A stretch of 61,461 nucleotides of DNA from JBLHGU01 sp047615875. Lineage in GTDB: Bacteria; Pseudomonadota; Gammaproteobacteria; Arenicellales; CAJQKF01. Position numbers and translations under genes: made by a program. Shown here piece by piece: positions 17,916-27,137 of this stretch. Below the pieces are notes generated by a model. The model was not told the origin of the DNA. It did not search any database and was given only the letters and a program-made list of their open reading frames with translations. How positions within the stretch are numbered: the stretch's first letter is position 1; the number at the start of each line of letters is the position of its first letter. The stretch lies in assembly GCA_047615875.1 (NCBI GenBank), contig JBLHGU010000007.1, forward strand, positions 1 through 61,461, read 5' to 3'.

Positions 17916-18969
17916 TTATTATCTTGGGCGGGTAATTGCCAACCATAGTGCTATTGCTTTGGGTGTTTTACTAGGGTTATTCACCTTCGTTAATTTTATC
18001 GATCAGCTGGGTGACCTCGGGGTCGGTAACTATGGTATCTGGGAAGTCATAAAGTTTGTGGGCCTTTCCATGCCCTACACGCTCTACGAGTTGTTTCCTA
18101 TGGGTGCGTTATTGGGGACCATTCTGGCCCTGAATTCTCTGGCAACAGATTCCGAGTTGATCGTTATGCGCGCGTCTGGGTTCTCGCTAACCCAGATTAC
18201 TAGCGCTGTTTTGAAAACCGGTTTGGTAATGGTGATAATAGCTTTTGTAATTGGAGAGTTTGTTAGCCCAATTACCGAAACAAATGCCAAAAACGGACGT
18301 ATTAGCGCCATGCAAGAATCCATCAGGCAACAAACTGAGTATGGTTTGTGGATGCGTGATACCACCACCTATGTGAATATTGGTGAAGTATTGCCGGATC
18401 TCACATTGCTTAGAATCCGTGTGTTTGAATTTGATCAACATGGTCGTTTACGGTCTTTGGTATATGCCACAAGCGGTCGTTTTGAGCTGGATAAGTGGCG
18501 TCTTAACGAAGTGCGTCAAACTGTCATTCAGGAAGATGGAATGGCGGATACCCGAAAGCTACCTGCAGCTAATTGGGAAACCACAGTCTCGCCACAGATA
18601 ATGGAGGTGTTTCTGGTTACCCCTGAACAAATGTCGGTTTGGCAACTACGACGCTACATTCAACATTTACGCAAAAACGAACAGGTGACCAGTCAGTACG
18701 AGTTGTCTTACTGGAATAAAATGGTTTTGCCGTTGTCTATCGCAGTAATGATTTGCCTGGCGATACCTTTTGTATTTGGTAGTTTACGTAGTGGCAATAG
18801 CGGTCGAAACTTATTCATCGGAATTATGATGGGATTAGGGTTTTACGCATCGAATAAATCACTGGGCTATGTGGTGTTGGCCTACGGTATAGAGCCTGTA
18901 ATTGGTGCATTGGCTCCTTTAATACTATTTCTTATAGTGTCTTTACTTCTCTTTAGAAGAGTTGTTTAG
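17905..18969 (+). CDS. lptG: LPS export ABC transporter permease LptG
   Basis: Partner permease of LptF in the lipopolysaccharide transport machine. I chose the ATG at 17905 because AAAAGGA precedes it and the protein then begins MVIDYYLGRVIANH, as the family does, giving 354 residues. Membrane helices cluster at the N-terminus (ALGVLLGLFTFVNFIDQL) and at the end (VLPLSIAVMICLAIPFVFGSL, then the last three), around a periplasmic jellyroll region. Coupled to lptF by overlap and followed 5 bases later by a GTG-started aldolase gene. Confidence 0.96.
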   Translation: MVIDYYLGRVIANHSAIALGVLLGLFTFVNFIDQLGDLGVGNYGIWEVIKFVGLSMPYTLYELFPMGALLGTILALNSLATDSELIVMRASGFSLTQITSAVLKTGLVMVIIAFVIGEFVSPITETNAKNGRISAMQESIRQQTEYGLWMRDTTTYVNIGEVLPDLTLLRIRVFEFDQHGRLRSLVYATSGRFELDKWRLNEVRQTVIQEDGMADTRKLPAANWETTVSPQIMEVFLVTPEQMSVWQLRRYIQHLRKNEQVTSQYELSYWNKMVLPLSIAVMICLAIPFVFGSLRSGNSGRNLFIGIMMGLGFYASNKSLGYVVLAYGIEPVIGALAPLILFLIVSLLLFRRVV

Positions 18970-18974
18970 CTGTA

Positions 18975-19625
18975 GTGGGCCGCAGACAACAACTAGGGGA
19001 GGTCATTATCGAAGCTTGCCTTGCTATGAATGGTTCTGAATTAAATCAAGGTAAGTCAGGCAACATCAGTTATCGTTTCAAAAATGGCTGTCTGATTACA
19101 CCGAGTGGAATGGATTATTCAGAGCTCGTGCCAGATGACATGACCTGGATAGATCAGCAAGGAAATTTTGACGGCAGGCGCAAGCCTTCTTCGGAATGGC
19201 GAATGCATCTGGACATTTATCGCCGTCACAAATTGGCTAAAGCGGTCGTTCATGCACACCCCGCCTACGCCACTGCGCTGGCCTGTTTGAATAAAGATAT
19301 TCCAGCCTTTCACTACATGGTCGCGATAGCCGGCGGAAAGGATATTCGATGTGCTGAGTACGCTACTTTCGGCAGCGCAGAACTATCCCGCAATATGCTT
19401 ATCGCCCTTAAAGACCGATCGGCCTGCCTGTTGGCTAATCATGGCATCATAGCCTTTGGCCGCGATTTGAAAGAGGCTCTATGGCGAGCCGGTGAAGTGG
19501 AATTGCTCGCCAAGCAATATTTGCTGAGTCTTGCCGCCGGTGAGCCGGTTTGTTTGACTGATGAGCAAATGGATGAAGCCCTGGAGCGGTTTAGAGACTA
19601 TGGAAAACAACCCACTAGCTGCTAG
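18975..19625 (+). CDS. Class II aldolase/adducin family protein (FucA-like)
   Basis: Zinc-dependent aldolase or epimerase fold, 216 residues. The family blocks are present: SGNISYR (phosphate/carbonyl binding), TPSGMDYSELVP, the catalytic-Glu region PSSEWRMHLDIY, the metal ligands VHAHPAYATALA and a third ligand in LLANHGII. Fuculose-phosphate aldolase and ribulose-phosphate epimerase are the nearest named types, but the true sugar-phosphate substrate cannot be told. It starts with GTG at 18975, only 5 bases after lptG, and an MFS exporter follows. It may therefore be expressed with the LPS export genes. Confidence 0.9.
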   Translation: MGRRQQLGEVIIEACLAMNGSELNQGKSGNISYRFKNGCLITPSGMDYSELVPDDMTWIDQQGNFDGRRKPSSEWRMHLDIYRRHKLAKAVVHAHPAYATALACLNKDIPAFHYMVAIAGGKDIRCAEYATFGSAELSRNMLIALKDRSACLLANHGIIAFGRDLKEALWRAGEVELLAKQYLLSLAAGEPVCLTDEQMDEALERFRDYGKQPTSC

Positions 19626-19654
19626 TAAAAATCATCTCCGGAATCGTTTCGGCT

Positions 19655-21067
19655 ATGGACGACCGTAATCAAAAACCGCTGTGGAGCGAGCTGCTGAATC
19701 GGGCCTTGCTGCCCAAACTGATTACGCTTTGCATGGCAGTCTGGTTGCATGCATCCAACTCCATGTTAACCGCTACAACTATGCCATCTGCCATCGCCGA
19801 GATTGGTGGCTTCTCTCTAATTAGCTGGACTTTCGCACTCTACCTCGCCGGTTCTATCGCCTCCGCAGCCTCAGTTGGATTTGTGGTTAACAAACATGGT
19901 TTTCAACATACCATGGCAGGATTCGCCTGCGTCTATGTTGTAGGCTGTATTGCAGTCGCCTCTGCACCACTTATGTCCTGGTTGTTGGTTGGTCGATTAA
20001 CTCAGGGAGTTGGAGGTGGTGCGCTGATTGCTCTGGTTTATATCGCACAAGAGCGATTTTTTCCCAGTCGTTTAATACCAAAAACAGTTGGCCTGGTTTC
20101 TGTGATATGGACTATGGCTGCGCTTAGTGGCCCTACTATTGGTGGTGCATTTGCAACCTATGGCTCCTGGCGTTGGGCGTTCTGGTCCTTTGCAATCCAG
20201 GGGGTTTTGTTGATACCTGCGGTTTACTACTTACTTAGTGGGGGAGAAAAATCAAACCCTCAAGTTGCTGGAAAGATACCCATTTTTCGTATTGGATTTT
20301 TATGTTCGGCAATATTGTTGTTTTCTCTTTCCGGGGTGAATTACACCAACGTTGGGTCTCCCTTAATGGTGCTTGCCGGATGTGTTGCACTGGCTTTATT
20401 TATTGCTCGAGACCGTCGAAGTAACACTAATAAAATTTTCCCCAGCGCCGCCAGTGACATCCAATCTCCCATGGCGAATGGATTGGTGGCAACGTTTATC
20501 CTGAGTCTTTCTATAATGTCCTTTCTGGTTTACGGACCGTTTATTCTTATCAATTTGTATGATTTGAGTCCATTGCAAGCAGGTTTCGTAGTCCTGGTTG
20601 AATCCCTGGCATGGGGTTTTGCCGCAATTTCACTGAGTGGTGTTATGGAACAGAATGAGCCCAGGCTGATTAGGACCGGTAGTGCTATCGTATTTATCGG
20701 ACTGGGTCTTATGGCAATCGCATTTCCGCTCGTATCTTTGTGGTTCGTGGTTTTTGCGGCAATCTTCTTGAATTTTGGAATGGGCATGATGTGGGGCTAT
20801 ATCATCAAGCGTTTAGTCGCTGCTGCCCCCGCTGAAGACAAGGGCAGGGCATCTTCAATGTTACCGATAACTCAGCAGACCGGATTTGCTCTGGGAGCCG
20901 CGCTAAGCGGCTTAATAGCCAACGGACTCGGCCTTTCAGATAATAGTGACGCCACTATAATAAAGACTGCCGCCTTTTGGTTGTTTGCCGGGTTTTTGCC
21001 CCTCGCACTATTGGGGAATGTATTCGCCTGGCGGTTCACCTCCAGTAAATTTCTAAAGAACGAATGA
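19655..21067 (+). CDS. MFS transporter, DHA2-like
   Basis: Major facilitator superfamily inner-membrane transporter of 470 residues with about 14 hydrophobic segments, fitting drug:H+ antiporter family 2. The motif C-like stretch VGRLTQGVGGGALIALVY and the segment SGPTIGGAFATYGSWRWAFW in the N-terminal half are typical. Likely role is efflux of a small molecule or metabolite; the substrate is unknown. It lies 29 bases after the aldolase gene on the same strand and ends convergently with the M24 gene 15 bases away. Confidence 0.88.
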   Translation: MDDRNQKPLWSELLNRALLPKLITLCMAVWLHASNSMLTATTMPSAIAEIGGFSLISWTFALYLAGSIASAASVGFVVNKHGFQHTMAGFACVYVVGCIAVASAPLMSWLLVGRLTQGVGGGALIALVYIAQERFFPSRLIPKTVGLVSVIWTMAALSGPTIGGAFATYGSWRWAFWSFAIQGVLLIPAVYYLLSGGEKSNPQVAGKIPIFRIGFLCSAILLFSLSGVNYTNVGSPLMVLAGCVALALFIARDRRSNTNKIFPSAASDIQSPMANGLVATFILSLSIMSFLVYGPFILINLYDLSPLQAGFVVLVESLAWGFAAISLSGVMEQNEPRLIRTGSAIVFIGLGLMAIAFPLVSLWFVVFAAIFLNFGMGMMWGYIIKRLVAAAPAEDKGRASSMLPITQQTGFALGAALSGLIANGLGLSDNSDATIIKTAAFWLFAGFLPLALLGNVFAWRFTSSKFLKNE

Positions 21068-21082
21068 CTCCAAATTGCCCCG

Positions 21083-22264
21083 CTATCTGACAAAAAGTTT
21101 GCGTGGATAGTCGGCCAGACATTCCGCGGGACCTTGTTGTCGAATAAGTATCGTCTCGGTTATTTCCAGACCCCAGGTATCGGCCCAAATGCCGGGCATA
21201 AAGTGGAATGTCATTCCGGGTTCGAGAACAGTCTCGTCACTGCGACGAAAGCTGATGGTGCGCTCACCCCAATCGGGTGGGTAGGAAATCCCAATCGGAT
21301 AGCCACATCGGCCATCCTTGGAAATGCCACGCCGTTCCAGCGCGGTGTATAAAGCATTCGCCACATCGCAGGCACGATTGCCAGCTTGAGCTGCCTGCAG
21401 GCCCTCCTCAAGGCCTTCTACTACTGCTTTTTCAGCCTCTAACATATCCGCAGGCGGCTCGCCGAGAAAGACGGTTCTACAAAGTGGCGCGTGATAGCGG
21501 CGATAACAGCCAGAGATCTCAAAAAAAGTGCCTTCACCGGATTGCATGGGCTTATCGTTCCAGGTGAGATGGGCGGCAGTTGCATCAAGGCCCGTAGGCG
21601 TTAAAGGTACGATAGCTGGATAATCCCCACCGTATCCATCAGCACCTTGAATGCCCTGCTGATAAATTTCTGCTACCAGGTCATTTTTTCTTATACCGGG
21701 TTGTATCTTCTCGAGCACGCGGTCATGCATCTTTTCAACAATGCGGGCTGCTCGACGCATATAAGTCAGTTCTGTTGCTGATTTAATGGTGCGTTGCCAG
21801 TTAACTAGTGCGGTCGCATCAATCAGGCTCGCATTAGGCAAATTCTTCAGTAATGAAAGATAGGCCGCCGCAGAAAAATAATAGTTTTCCAGCTCAACAC
21901 CAATGTGTTTACTGCCCCAGTCCCTGGCCTTGATTATGTCGGATAGATGATCCATCGCATGTCTTTCGGTGGACTGCACATAGTCGTCGTTGTAACTCAA
22001 AACGTGGGAGTCAGGCATATAGACCGTGCGTAATGCGCCAAACTCATCGATACCTCGACCCCACCACAAGGGTTGATCGTCTAGCGTGATAATCACAGCC
22101 TGGTGTACATAGAATGACCAACCGTCATAGCCGGTTAGCCAGGCCATATTGGATGGATCTGAGACGATAAGAATTTCGATCGCAGATAATTCCATGGCCT
22201 GTCTTACTTTGTTCAGGCGAATCGCATACTCACTGCGTTCGAAGGGCAGGTCTACATCGGGCAT
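21083..22264 (-). CDS. doeA: M24-family ectoine hydrolase (DoeA/EutD-like)
   Basis: Homologous to the hydrolase that opens the ectoine ring to N-acetyl-diaminobutyrate. The N-terminal domain has the family-typical ANMAWLTGYDGWSFYVHQ-like block (here SNMAWLTGYDGWSFYVHQ) and WWGRGIDEFGA. The C-terminal pita-bread domain reads THLTW-like AAHLTWNDKPM and FFEISGCYRRYHAPLCRT. The paired Asp metal ligands of classical Xaa-Pro peptidases are not visible there, consistent with the metal-free mechanism described for this group. The start ATG at 22264 has an AGAGGAA ribosome site. The usual partner deacetylase DoeB is not in the window. It could act on another cyclic or imidic compound. Confidence 0.8.
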   Translation of the reverse strand: MPDVDLPFERSEYAIRLNKVRQAMELSAIEILIVSDPSNMAWLTGYDGWSFYVHQAVIITLDDQPLWWGRGIDEFGALRTVYMPDSHVLSYNDDYVQSTERHAMDHLSDIIKARDWGSKHIGVELENYYFSAAAYLSLLKNLPNASLIDATALVNWQRTIKSATELTYMRRAARIVEKMHDRVLEKIQPGIRKNDLVAEIYQQGIQGADGYGGDYPAIVPLTPTGLDATAAHLTWNDKPMQSGEGTFFEISGCYRRYHAPLCRTVFLGEPPADMLEAEKAVVEGLEEGLQAAQAGNRACDVANALYTALERRGISKDGRCGYPIGISYPPDWGERTISFRRSDETVLEPGMTFHFMPGIWADTWGLEITETILIRQQGPAECLADYPRKLFVR

Positions 22265-22417
22265 TATTGTATTCCTCTAGTTAGGGGTTATTCTGAATGT
22301 CAGGATTAAATAAACATAAAACTATAGTTGCCTGGCTTTTAGTCGGCAACCTGAAGGGGTTTAAAAAAAGCATAATAACTCGTTCATTATCTATTTCTTT
22401 ACCAGAAACATGCCTCT

Positions 22418-23605
22418 TCAATTTAAAATGCTTAAACCTGAATTGCCGGTTTCGTCGACCTTTATAGCGTCACCTACCACATCGCTAATTAAACGATGGG
22501 CTGCTTCATTAATATGGCCGTTTCCATTCAGGTAAGTTAAATGAAAATTTCGATCTGCTATTTTTCCGTGAGCCAGGCTTTGAGCGAATTTATCGTTGAG
22601 AAAAATGGCTGAGATATCGTGTGACCGTGATGTGCTTCTCAGACGAGACTCGACCTGGGCTGGGGAGAAACTATCTGCATAGCCGGCCTGGCTCATACTG
22701 ATATTGATGCGTTCGAGTACATCTCTGTCAAATTCCAGGCTATGCGGTATAGATACCAGTAGAAACTGGGCTCCATCATTTTTAACTTCTGTATTGAACG
22801 TACCAAGCAGGGCGTCATTCAGTTGCCAGACGGCAGAAAGTGTTGGGTTATTTTGTGGATTAATATAGGCAAGCAGGCCACCACGAATCCTGTTTTTACT
22901 GCCTAGCCAACCTGACTTAATGGCATTTTTTCTCGCAGCACGCACGGTGAGTTTTTGCCATTGATAAAAACGGGAGTGACGCTTGATCCAGGCCAGAAGA
23001 CCACCAGCCCCGTCTAAGCTTTGTGTGACTAAATTGCCGTTGGCGTCCAGGGTGAGGTAGATGCGAGGATTGCGACTCATAACCAGACTATTGTCGGAGA
23101 AATCGTTGCCGTTGTAATAAACGCAAATAACCAGATCTGGCTGGTATTGTCGAACAACCTTTCGGTATAAATTTAACTCCTGACCGGTGCTAGCGCCAGA
23201 TACGCTGAAATTCAAAACTTGCCAATTATTATCAGGATGTTCAGCGGCCAATTTTTTCTCCAGTAAGGAACTGAAGATATGCTTCTCTGGCGTATTAATC
23301 GCCGCCATCTGGGAGTCTCCCAGAACCGCTATGCGCAATGTGTTGGCAGGTTTTTGTCGAGAGACTTCGGCGCCACGAAAACCTTCATTATTCGTACGAA
23401 TTGCAATCTGTTGGCCAGATTCAGGGCCTTTAAGAGTAACCTGGATGTTCGGGATGTAAGCGCCACCAATCTGTGCATTCCGTTGTAGAAGGCGAGGGGG
23501 AAGGTCGCTGAAAAAACGCGTAGAAAGTTCCAGAATAAGCGCCAAAAAAAATAATGAGGCGAGTATCAGAGCGATGTTTCGCAACCATTTTAGAATTCGT
23601 TGCAA
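22418..23605 (-). CDS. Membrane-anchored SGNH/GDSL-type hydrolase
   Basis: A 395-residue protein with one N-terminal membrane helix (about residues 10-27) and a periplasmic SGNH domain. The catalytic serine block is VLGDSQMAAI (about residues 94-103). A Gly/Asn block (NFSVSGASTGQEL, YYNGNDFSDN) and a C-terminal His in GNGHINEAAH complete the expected set. Such proteins act as esterases, acetyltransferase partners or polysaccharide O-acetyl modifiers; the actual substrate is unknown. The start is a TTG at 23605 with no strong ribosome site, so expression may be low. Downstream of alanine dehydrogenase on the same strand but separated by a terminator. Confidence 0.8.
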   Translation of the reverse strand: MQRILKWLRNIALILASLFFLALILELSTRFFSDLPPRLLQRNAQIGGAYIPNIQVTLKGPESGQQIAIRTNNEGFRGAEVSRQKPANTLRIAVLGDSQMAAINTPEKHIFSSLLEKKLAAEHPDNNWQVLNFSVSGASTGQELNLYRKVVRQYQPDLVICVYYNGNDFSDNSLVMSRNPRIYLTLDANGNLVTQSLDGAGGLLAWIKRHSRFYQWQKLTVRAARKNAIKSGWLGSKNRIRGGLLAYINPQNNPTLSAVWQLNDALLGTFNTEVKNDGAQFLLVSIPHSLEFDRDVLERINISMSQAGYADSFSPAQVESRLRSTSRSHDISAIFLNDKFAQSLAHGKIADRNFHLTYLNGNGHINEAAHRLISDVVGDAIKVDETGNSGLSILN

Positions 23606-23616
23606 GGTTTTTTCGA

Positions 23617-23650
23617 TTTAAATTAAAAGAGGGCGGATTATACCGCCCTC
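23617..23650 (-). terminator. Rho-independent terminator after alanine dehydrogenase
   Basis: Read on the minus strand, GAGGGCGG (23650-23643) pairs with CCGCCCTC (23636-23629) around a 6-base loop. TTTTAATTTAAAT follows. It separates alanine dehydrogenase from the SGNH gene. Confidence 0.8.
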
Positions 23651-23685
23651 AGATAACTTCAGTTTAGTTAGATACTCTCTAATAT

Positions 23686-24801
23686 TTAACCAAGCACAGA
23701 TTCCGCACTGTGGTACTCGTAACCAAGATCATCAGCCACTTCTTTGCAAGTAATCTGACCCTTATGTACATTCAGGCCGGCACGTAAATGGACATCATCC
23801 AATAAGGCCTGTTTGTAGCCTTTGTCAGCCAAAGTCAGAATATGTGGCAGGGTCACATTATTAAGGGCATAGGTAGAGGTGCGCGGTACGCCTCCGGGCA
23901 TATTGGCAACACAATAATGCACTACGTCATCAACAATATAGGTGGGTTCGGCGTGGGTGGTCGCTCGCGAAGTCTCACAGCAACCGCCCTGGTCGATAGC
24001 GACGTCAACAATGACGGCGCCTTTCTTCATTCTTTTAACCATATCAGCGGTGACCAATTTCGGCGCTTCAGCGCCAGGAATTAATACGCCACCAATGACC
24101 AGGTCAGCTTCCAGAACGTGTTTCTCTACAGCTTCTTCGGTAGAAAAAACTGTGTTGGTGTTACGACCGAATTGACGCCAATGGGCTTCTAAAACTTCAG
24201 GATTACGGTCGATTACCCAAACATCGGCTCCCATGCCTACAGCAATATGCGTGGCATGGCTACCAACAACACCCGCTCCAAGTATTACTACCTTGGCGGG
24301 GTCAACACCGGGCACACCACCGAGTAGCATGCCCAGACCACCATGTGGGTGTTCCAGGCAATACGCACCGGCCTGAATGGCCATTCTGCCAGCCACTTTT
24401 GACATAGGTGCTAATAGGGGCAGGCCGCCATAGGGGGAAGTCACGGTCTCATAAGCGATGCAGACAGCGCCACTCTTTACCAGATCACGGGTCTGCTCTG
24501 GGTCCGGAGCAAGATGCAGATAAGTGAAAAGAATCTGATCTTCCCGGAGCATGGCGCGTTCGGCAGGCTGAGGCTCTTTGACCTTAACGATCATATCTGC
24601 GCGGGCAAAAATTTCCGCAGCATCAACTACAATCTCAGCTCCGGCTTTCTGATACTCTTCGTCATCTGAGCTGATGCCTTCACCGGCATTGGTCTGCACC
24701 ATGACCTGATGGCCATGTTTTACTGCTTCGCGAACGCTGGCCGGGGCCATACCAACACGATACTCATGGTTTTTAATCTCTTTTGGCACACCAATTAACA
24801 T
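23686..24801 (-). CDS. ald: Alanine dehydrogenase
   Basis: Reversibly deaminates L-alanine to pyruvate and ammonia with NAD+. I chose the ATG at 24801 rather than the GTG six bases upstream, because GGAG lies 7 bases before it and the family starts M-(x)-IGVPKEIKNHEYRVG. The protein has 371 residues, with the NAD-binding motif VVILGAGVVGSHATHIAVGMGA (split here as VILGAGVVGSH), the substrate-side HPHGGLG region and the C-terminal VDDVVHYCVANMPGGVPRTST signature. The gene stands alone, with a terminator downstream. Besides carbon and nitrogen supply it could recycle alanine formed by the pyruvate-dependent aminotransferase at 34 kb. Confidence 0.97.
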   Translation of the reverse strand: MLIGVPKEIKNHEYRVGMAPASVREAVKHGHQVMVQTNAGEGISSDDEEYQKAGAEIVVDAAEIFARADMIVKVKEPQPAERAMLREDQILFTYLHLAPDPEQTRDLVKSGAVCIAYETVTSPYGGLPLLAPMSKVAGRMAIQAGAYCLEHPHGGLGMLLGGVPGVDPAKVVILGAGVVGSHATHIAVGMGADVWVIDRNPEVLEAHWRQFGRNTNTVFSTEEAVEKHVLEADLVIGGVLIPGAEAPKLVTADMVKRMKKGAVIVDVAIDQGGCCETSRATTHAEPTYIVDDVVHYCVANMPGGVPRTSTYALNNVTLPHILTLADKGYKQALLDDVHLRAGLNVHKGQITCKEVADDLGYEYHSAESVLG

Positions 24802-25077
24802 GCTCACACTCCAAAAAGTTGGTTAAATTAAATCTGGCGCGAAATTAATCCAGTAGCCACTTTTCAAGTAGTACCAGAATGGTTCAAAGCGGTGAGCCAG
24901 TTAAAGATAATCGCTACGAATACAATTAAATTATGATGAATTCGCTAAGCCCTGTTGAAATTTTGGAAATTGTATACCAGAATGTAAAATAATCGTGAGC
25001 TTGAACCTCACTGTAGAATCATGAATATAAAATATATTCTAATAAGCTCAGTTGTTTAAAGGTATTTTGGAGAAGAT

Positions 25078-25554
25078 ATGGGTCGATTGACTGCGTTTGT
25101 GGTCGCTTTAGCAGTTCTCTGGTTTCTCTGGTCTGGTCATCAAGACGTTTTCGTTTTGTCGATGGGTGGGTTGTCTGTGCTTTCAGTCGTTTATTTATCA
25201 AAACGCATGGGCCTTATAGATCACGAGGGATTCCCTATCGAGTGGTTTTTTCGTGCTCCTCGATACTGGATTTGGCTGTGGGGTGAAATCATAAAATCCA
25301 ATTTCTATGTTTGCCGTCGAGTTGTGAGTCCTGTTTTGCACATTGATCCCGTCGAAACCACAGTTTCCTGTAGCCAGAACACAGATTTGGGGCGGGTTAC
25401 CTATGCCAATTCTATAACGTTGACGCCTGGAACAGTCTCCACTGGTGTGGAAGGTGAACTTATTCACATACATGCCCTGACTTCCGCGGCAGCTGAGGCC
25501 TTGAAGACTGACTTTATGGATAAGCAGGTGTCGAAACTGGAGCAAGGCCGATGA
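25078..25554 (+). CDS. mrpE: Mrp antiporter subunit E
   Basis: First gene of a Mrp (multiple resistance and pH) cation/proton antiporter operon, with a clear GGAG ribosome site before the ATG. The 158-residue protein has two N-terminal membrane helices and a cytoplasmic domain with the family block YANSITLTPGTVS, then VHIHALT-like LIHIHALTSAAAE. MrpE proteins are needed for assembly or full activity of the complex. It overlaps mrpF by 4 bases. Confidence 0.92.
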   Translation: MGRLTAFVVALAVLWFLWSGHQDVFVLSMGGLSVLSVVYLSKRMGLIDHEGFPIEWFFRAPRYWIWLWGEIIKSNFYVCRRVVSPVLHIDPVETTVSCSQNTDLGRVTYANSITLTPGTVSTGVEGELIHIHALTSAAAEALKTDFMDKQVSKLEQGR

Positions 25555-25826
25555 TCTTAATGGTTGTGGCAGGTGGCCTGCTTTTGGCCATGTTTCTGGT
25601 GTTAATTCGGGCGGTGCGAGGCCCTGGCGTGTTCGAAAGAATATTGGCGGCGAATACTTTTAATACCAAAACCCTTTTATTTATTTTGGTGGCAGGCTAT
25701 TTGCTCGGCGATCCAGCAGACTATATCGACATCGCCTTCATGTACGCAATTATTGGTTTTCTCGGTACCGTCGCAGTTTTGCGATGCGTTGAATATGGCG
25801 GGTTTAACGGTGAGGAGGACGAATAG
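25551..25826 (+). CDS. mrpF: Mrp antiporter subunit F
   Basis: A 91-residue, three-helix membrane protein with the MrpF pattern: an N-terminal helix, the RAVRGPGVFERILAANTFNTK loop (RGP then R-IL--N) and helices LLFILVAGYLLG and IAFMYAIIGFLGTVAVLR. The Asp in YIDIAFMYA falls in a membrane helix, as in the family. It overlaps the neighbours on both sides by 1-4 bases and is therefore coupled. Confidence 0.92.
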   Translation: MILMVVAGGLLLAMFLVLIRAVRGPGVFERILAANTFNTKTLLFILVAGYLLGDPADYIDIAFMYAIIGFLGTVAVLRCVEYGGFNGEEDE

Positions 25827-26173
25827 TGGATCAGGCTATTGAATACTTCTCCGGGTTCTGCTTGCTTGCCGGAGTTTTGCTGGCACTGATAGGCGCAATT
25901 GGCGTGTTGAGGTTGCCGGATGCGCTTACTCAGTTGCATGCAGCAGAGCTAACCGACACGCTTGGCGCTGCATTAATTATTGTTGGGCTGGTTTTGCAAA
26001 GTGGTGCCAGTCTGCTCAGTGTTAAGTTGCTTATTTTGCTATTGTTTTTGTTGTTTACGAATCCTACTTCATCACATTCTTTAGCCCGTGCTGTACGGCA
26101 TTATCGCATCAGACCGTGGAAGCACCCGGCCGAAGTACATAAGCAATCTGATAGTAAGGTCGAAGAGTCATGA
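25826..26173 (+). CDS. mrpG: Mrp antiporter subunit G
   Basis: A 115-residue membrane protein of the MrpG/PhaG family: three helices with the conserved GVLRLPDALTQLHAAELTDTLGAALI block and a final LLILLLFLLFTNPTSSHSLARA segment. The start is GTG at 25826, which overlaps the mrpF stop. The charged C-terminal tail (about 20 residues) lies outside the membrane. It is part of the tightly packed Mrp operon. Confidence 0.92.
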   Translation: MDQAIEYFSGFCLLAGVLLALIGAIGVLRLPDALTQLHAAELTDTLGAALIIVGLVLQSGASLLSVKLLILLLFLLFTNPTSSHSLARAVRHYRIRPWKHPAEVHKQSDSKVEES

Positions 26174-26724
26174 CCGACGCAGTGCTATTGGTCATGTTCG
26201 GTCTTATGATTATAACGGCATTGGCAGCCATCCGGCTGACAGATCTGTTTGCTGTAGTGATTATGTTTTCTATATACAGTTTGTTGGCAGCCTCTGTGTT
26301 TGTTGTAATGGACGCTGTTGACGTGGCATTTACTGAAGCGGCTGTTGGTGCTGGAATTTCCACTATTCTCATGTTGGGCACCTTGTCCTTAACGGATCGC
26401 TGGACAAAACCATCGAAAAATAAACCCATGTTAGCGCTTTCCGTCGTCTCAATTACCGGTGCCGTATTGATCTACGGTACCCTGGATATGCCTACTTTTG
26501 GTGATCCGCAGGCGCCAGTTCACCAACATGTGGCGCCGCATTATTTGACGCAATCTGCTAGTGAAACTGGTTTGCCAAATGTTGTTACCTCTGTGCTGGC
26601 AAGTTATCGGGGCTACGACACATTCGGTGAATTGACAGTGATTTTTACAGCAGGAATCGGTGTGTTGGCGTTACTGGGGATTAGAAGGCGCAAAGACAAA
26701 GAGCTTGCTGGAAAAGATAAATGA
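26170..26724 (+). CDS. DUF4040/MbhD-E-like Mrp subunit (separate MrpA C-terminal module)
   Basis: A 184-residue membrane protein that matches the region at the C-terminal side of classical MrpA, known as the DUF4040 (MbhD-like) module plus a following MbhE-like part. The key stretch is VDVAFTEAAVGAGISTILMLGTL, with the conserved Glu in a helix. A short hydrophilic loop (about residues 113-145) and a last membrane helix follow. In many firmicute and proteobacterial operons this module is fused to a large MrpA, but here it is its own gene, overlapping mrpG and mrpB by 4 bases each. Confidence 0.85.
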   Translation: MTDAVLLVMFGLMIITALAAIRLTDLFAVVIMFSIYSLLAASVFVVMDAVDVAFTEAAVGAGISTILMLGTLSLTDRWTKPSKNKPMLALSVVSITGAVLIYGTLDMPTFGDPQAPVHQHVAPHYLTQSASETGLPNVVTSVLASYRGYDTFGELTVIFTAGIGVLALLGIRRRKDKELAGKDK

Positions 26725-27137
26725 TTCGAAACCCGGTTTTAAGAATCACCTCAAAAATTATGGTACCGGTGATCATGTTGTTTGCTCTTTACGTTCAGTT
26801 TCATGGTGACTTTGGCCCTGGTGGTGGATTTCAGGCAGGGGTTATTTTTGCTGCGGCCATCTTTCTTTATGCCATTGTTTTTGGTATCAATGAGACCCAG
26901 AGGGTTATTCCTACCGCTAGTTTGAAACCACTCATTGCACTCGGTGTATTTTTGTACGGCGGGGTAGGGTGTTATACCTTGTATAAAGGTGGTGGTTTTC
27001 TTAATTACAATGTGTTGTCAGACAATCCGCTACATGGTCAACATCTAGGTATTTTCCTGGTGGAACTGGGTGTGGGTATAACGGTAGCTGCGGTAATGAT
27101 TACAGTTTTTCTGGCTTTTGCTGGACGGGCTCGCTAA
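26721..27137 (+). CDS. mrpB: Mrp antiporter subunit B
   Basis: A 138-residue protein with four hydrophobic segments of the MnhB domain. The diagnostic start is NPVLRITSKIMVPVIMLFALYVQFHGDFGPGGGFQAGVI, where HG--GPGGGFQAG is the family signature. It is followed directly by mrpC with no gap between stop and start. It probably forms part of the ion pathway at the interface with the antiporter-like subunits. Confidence 0.93.
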   Translation: MIRNPVLRITSKIMVPVIMLFALYVQFHGDFGPGGGFQAGVIFAAAIFLYAIVFGINETQRVIPTASLKPLIALGVFLYGGVGCYTLYKGGGFLNYNVLSDNPLHGQHLGIFLVELGVGITVAAVMITVFLAFAGRAR

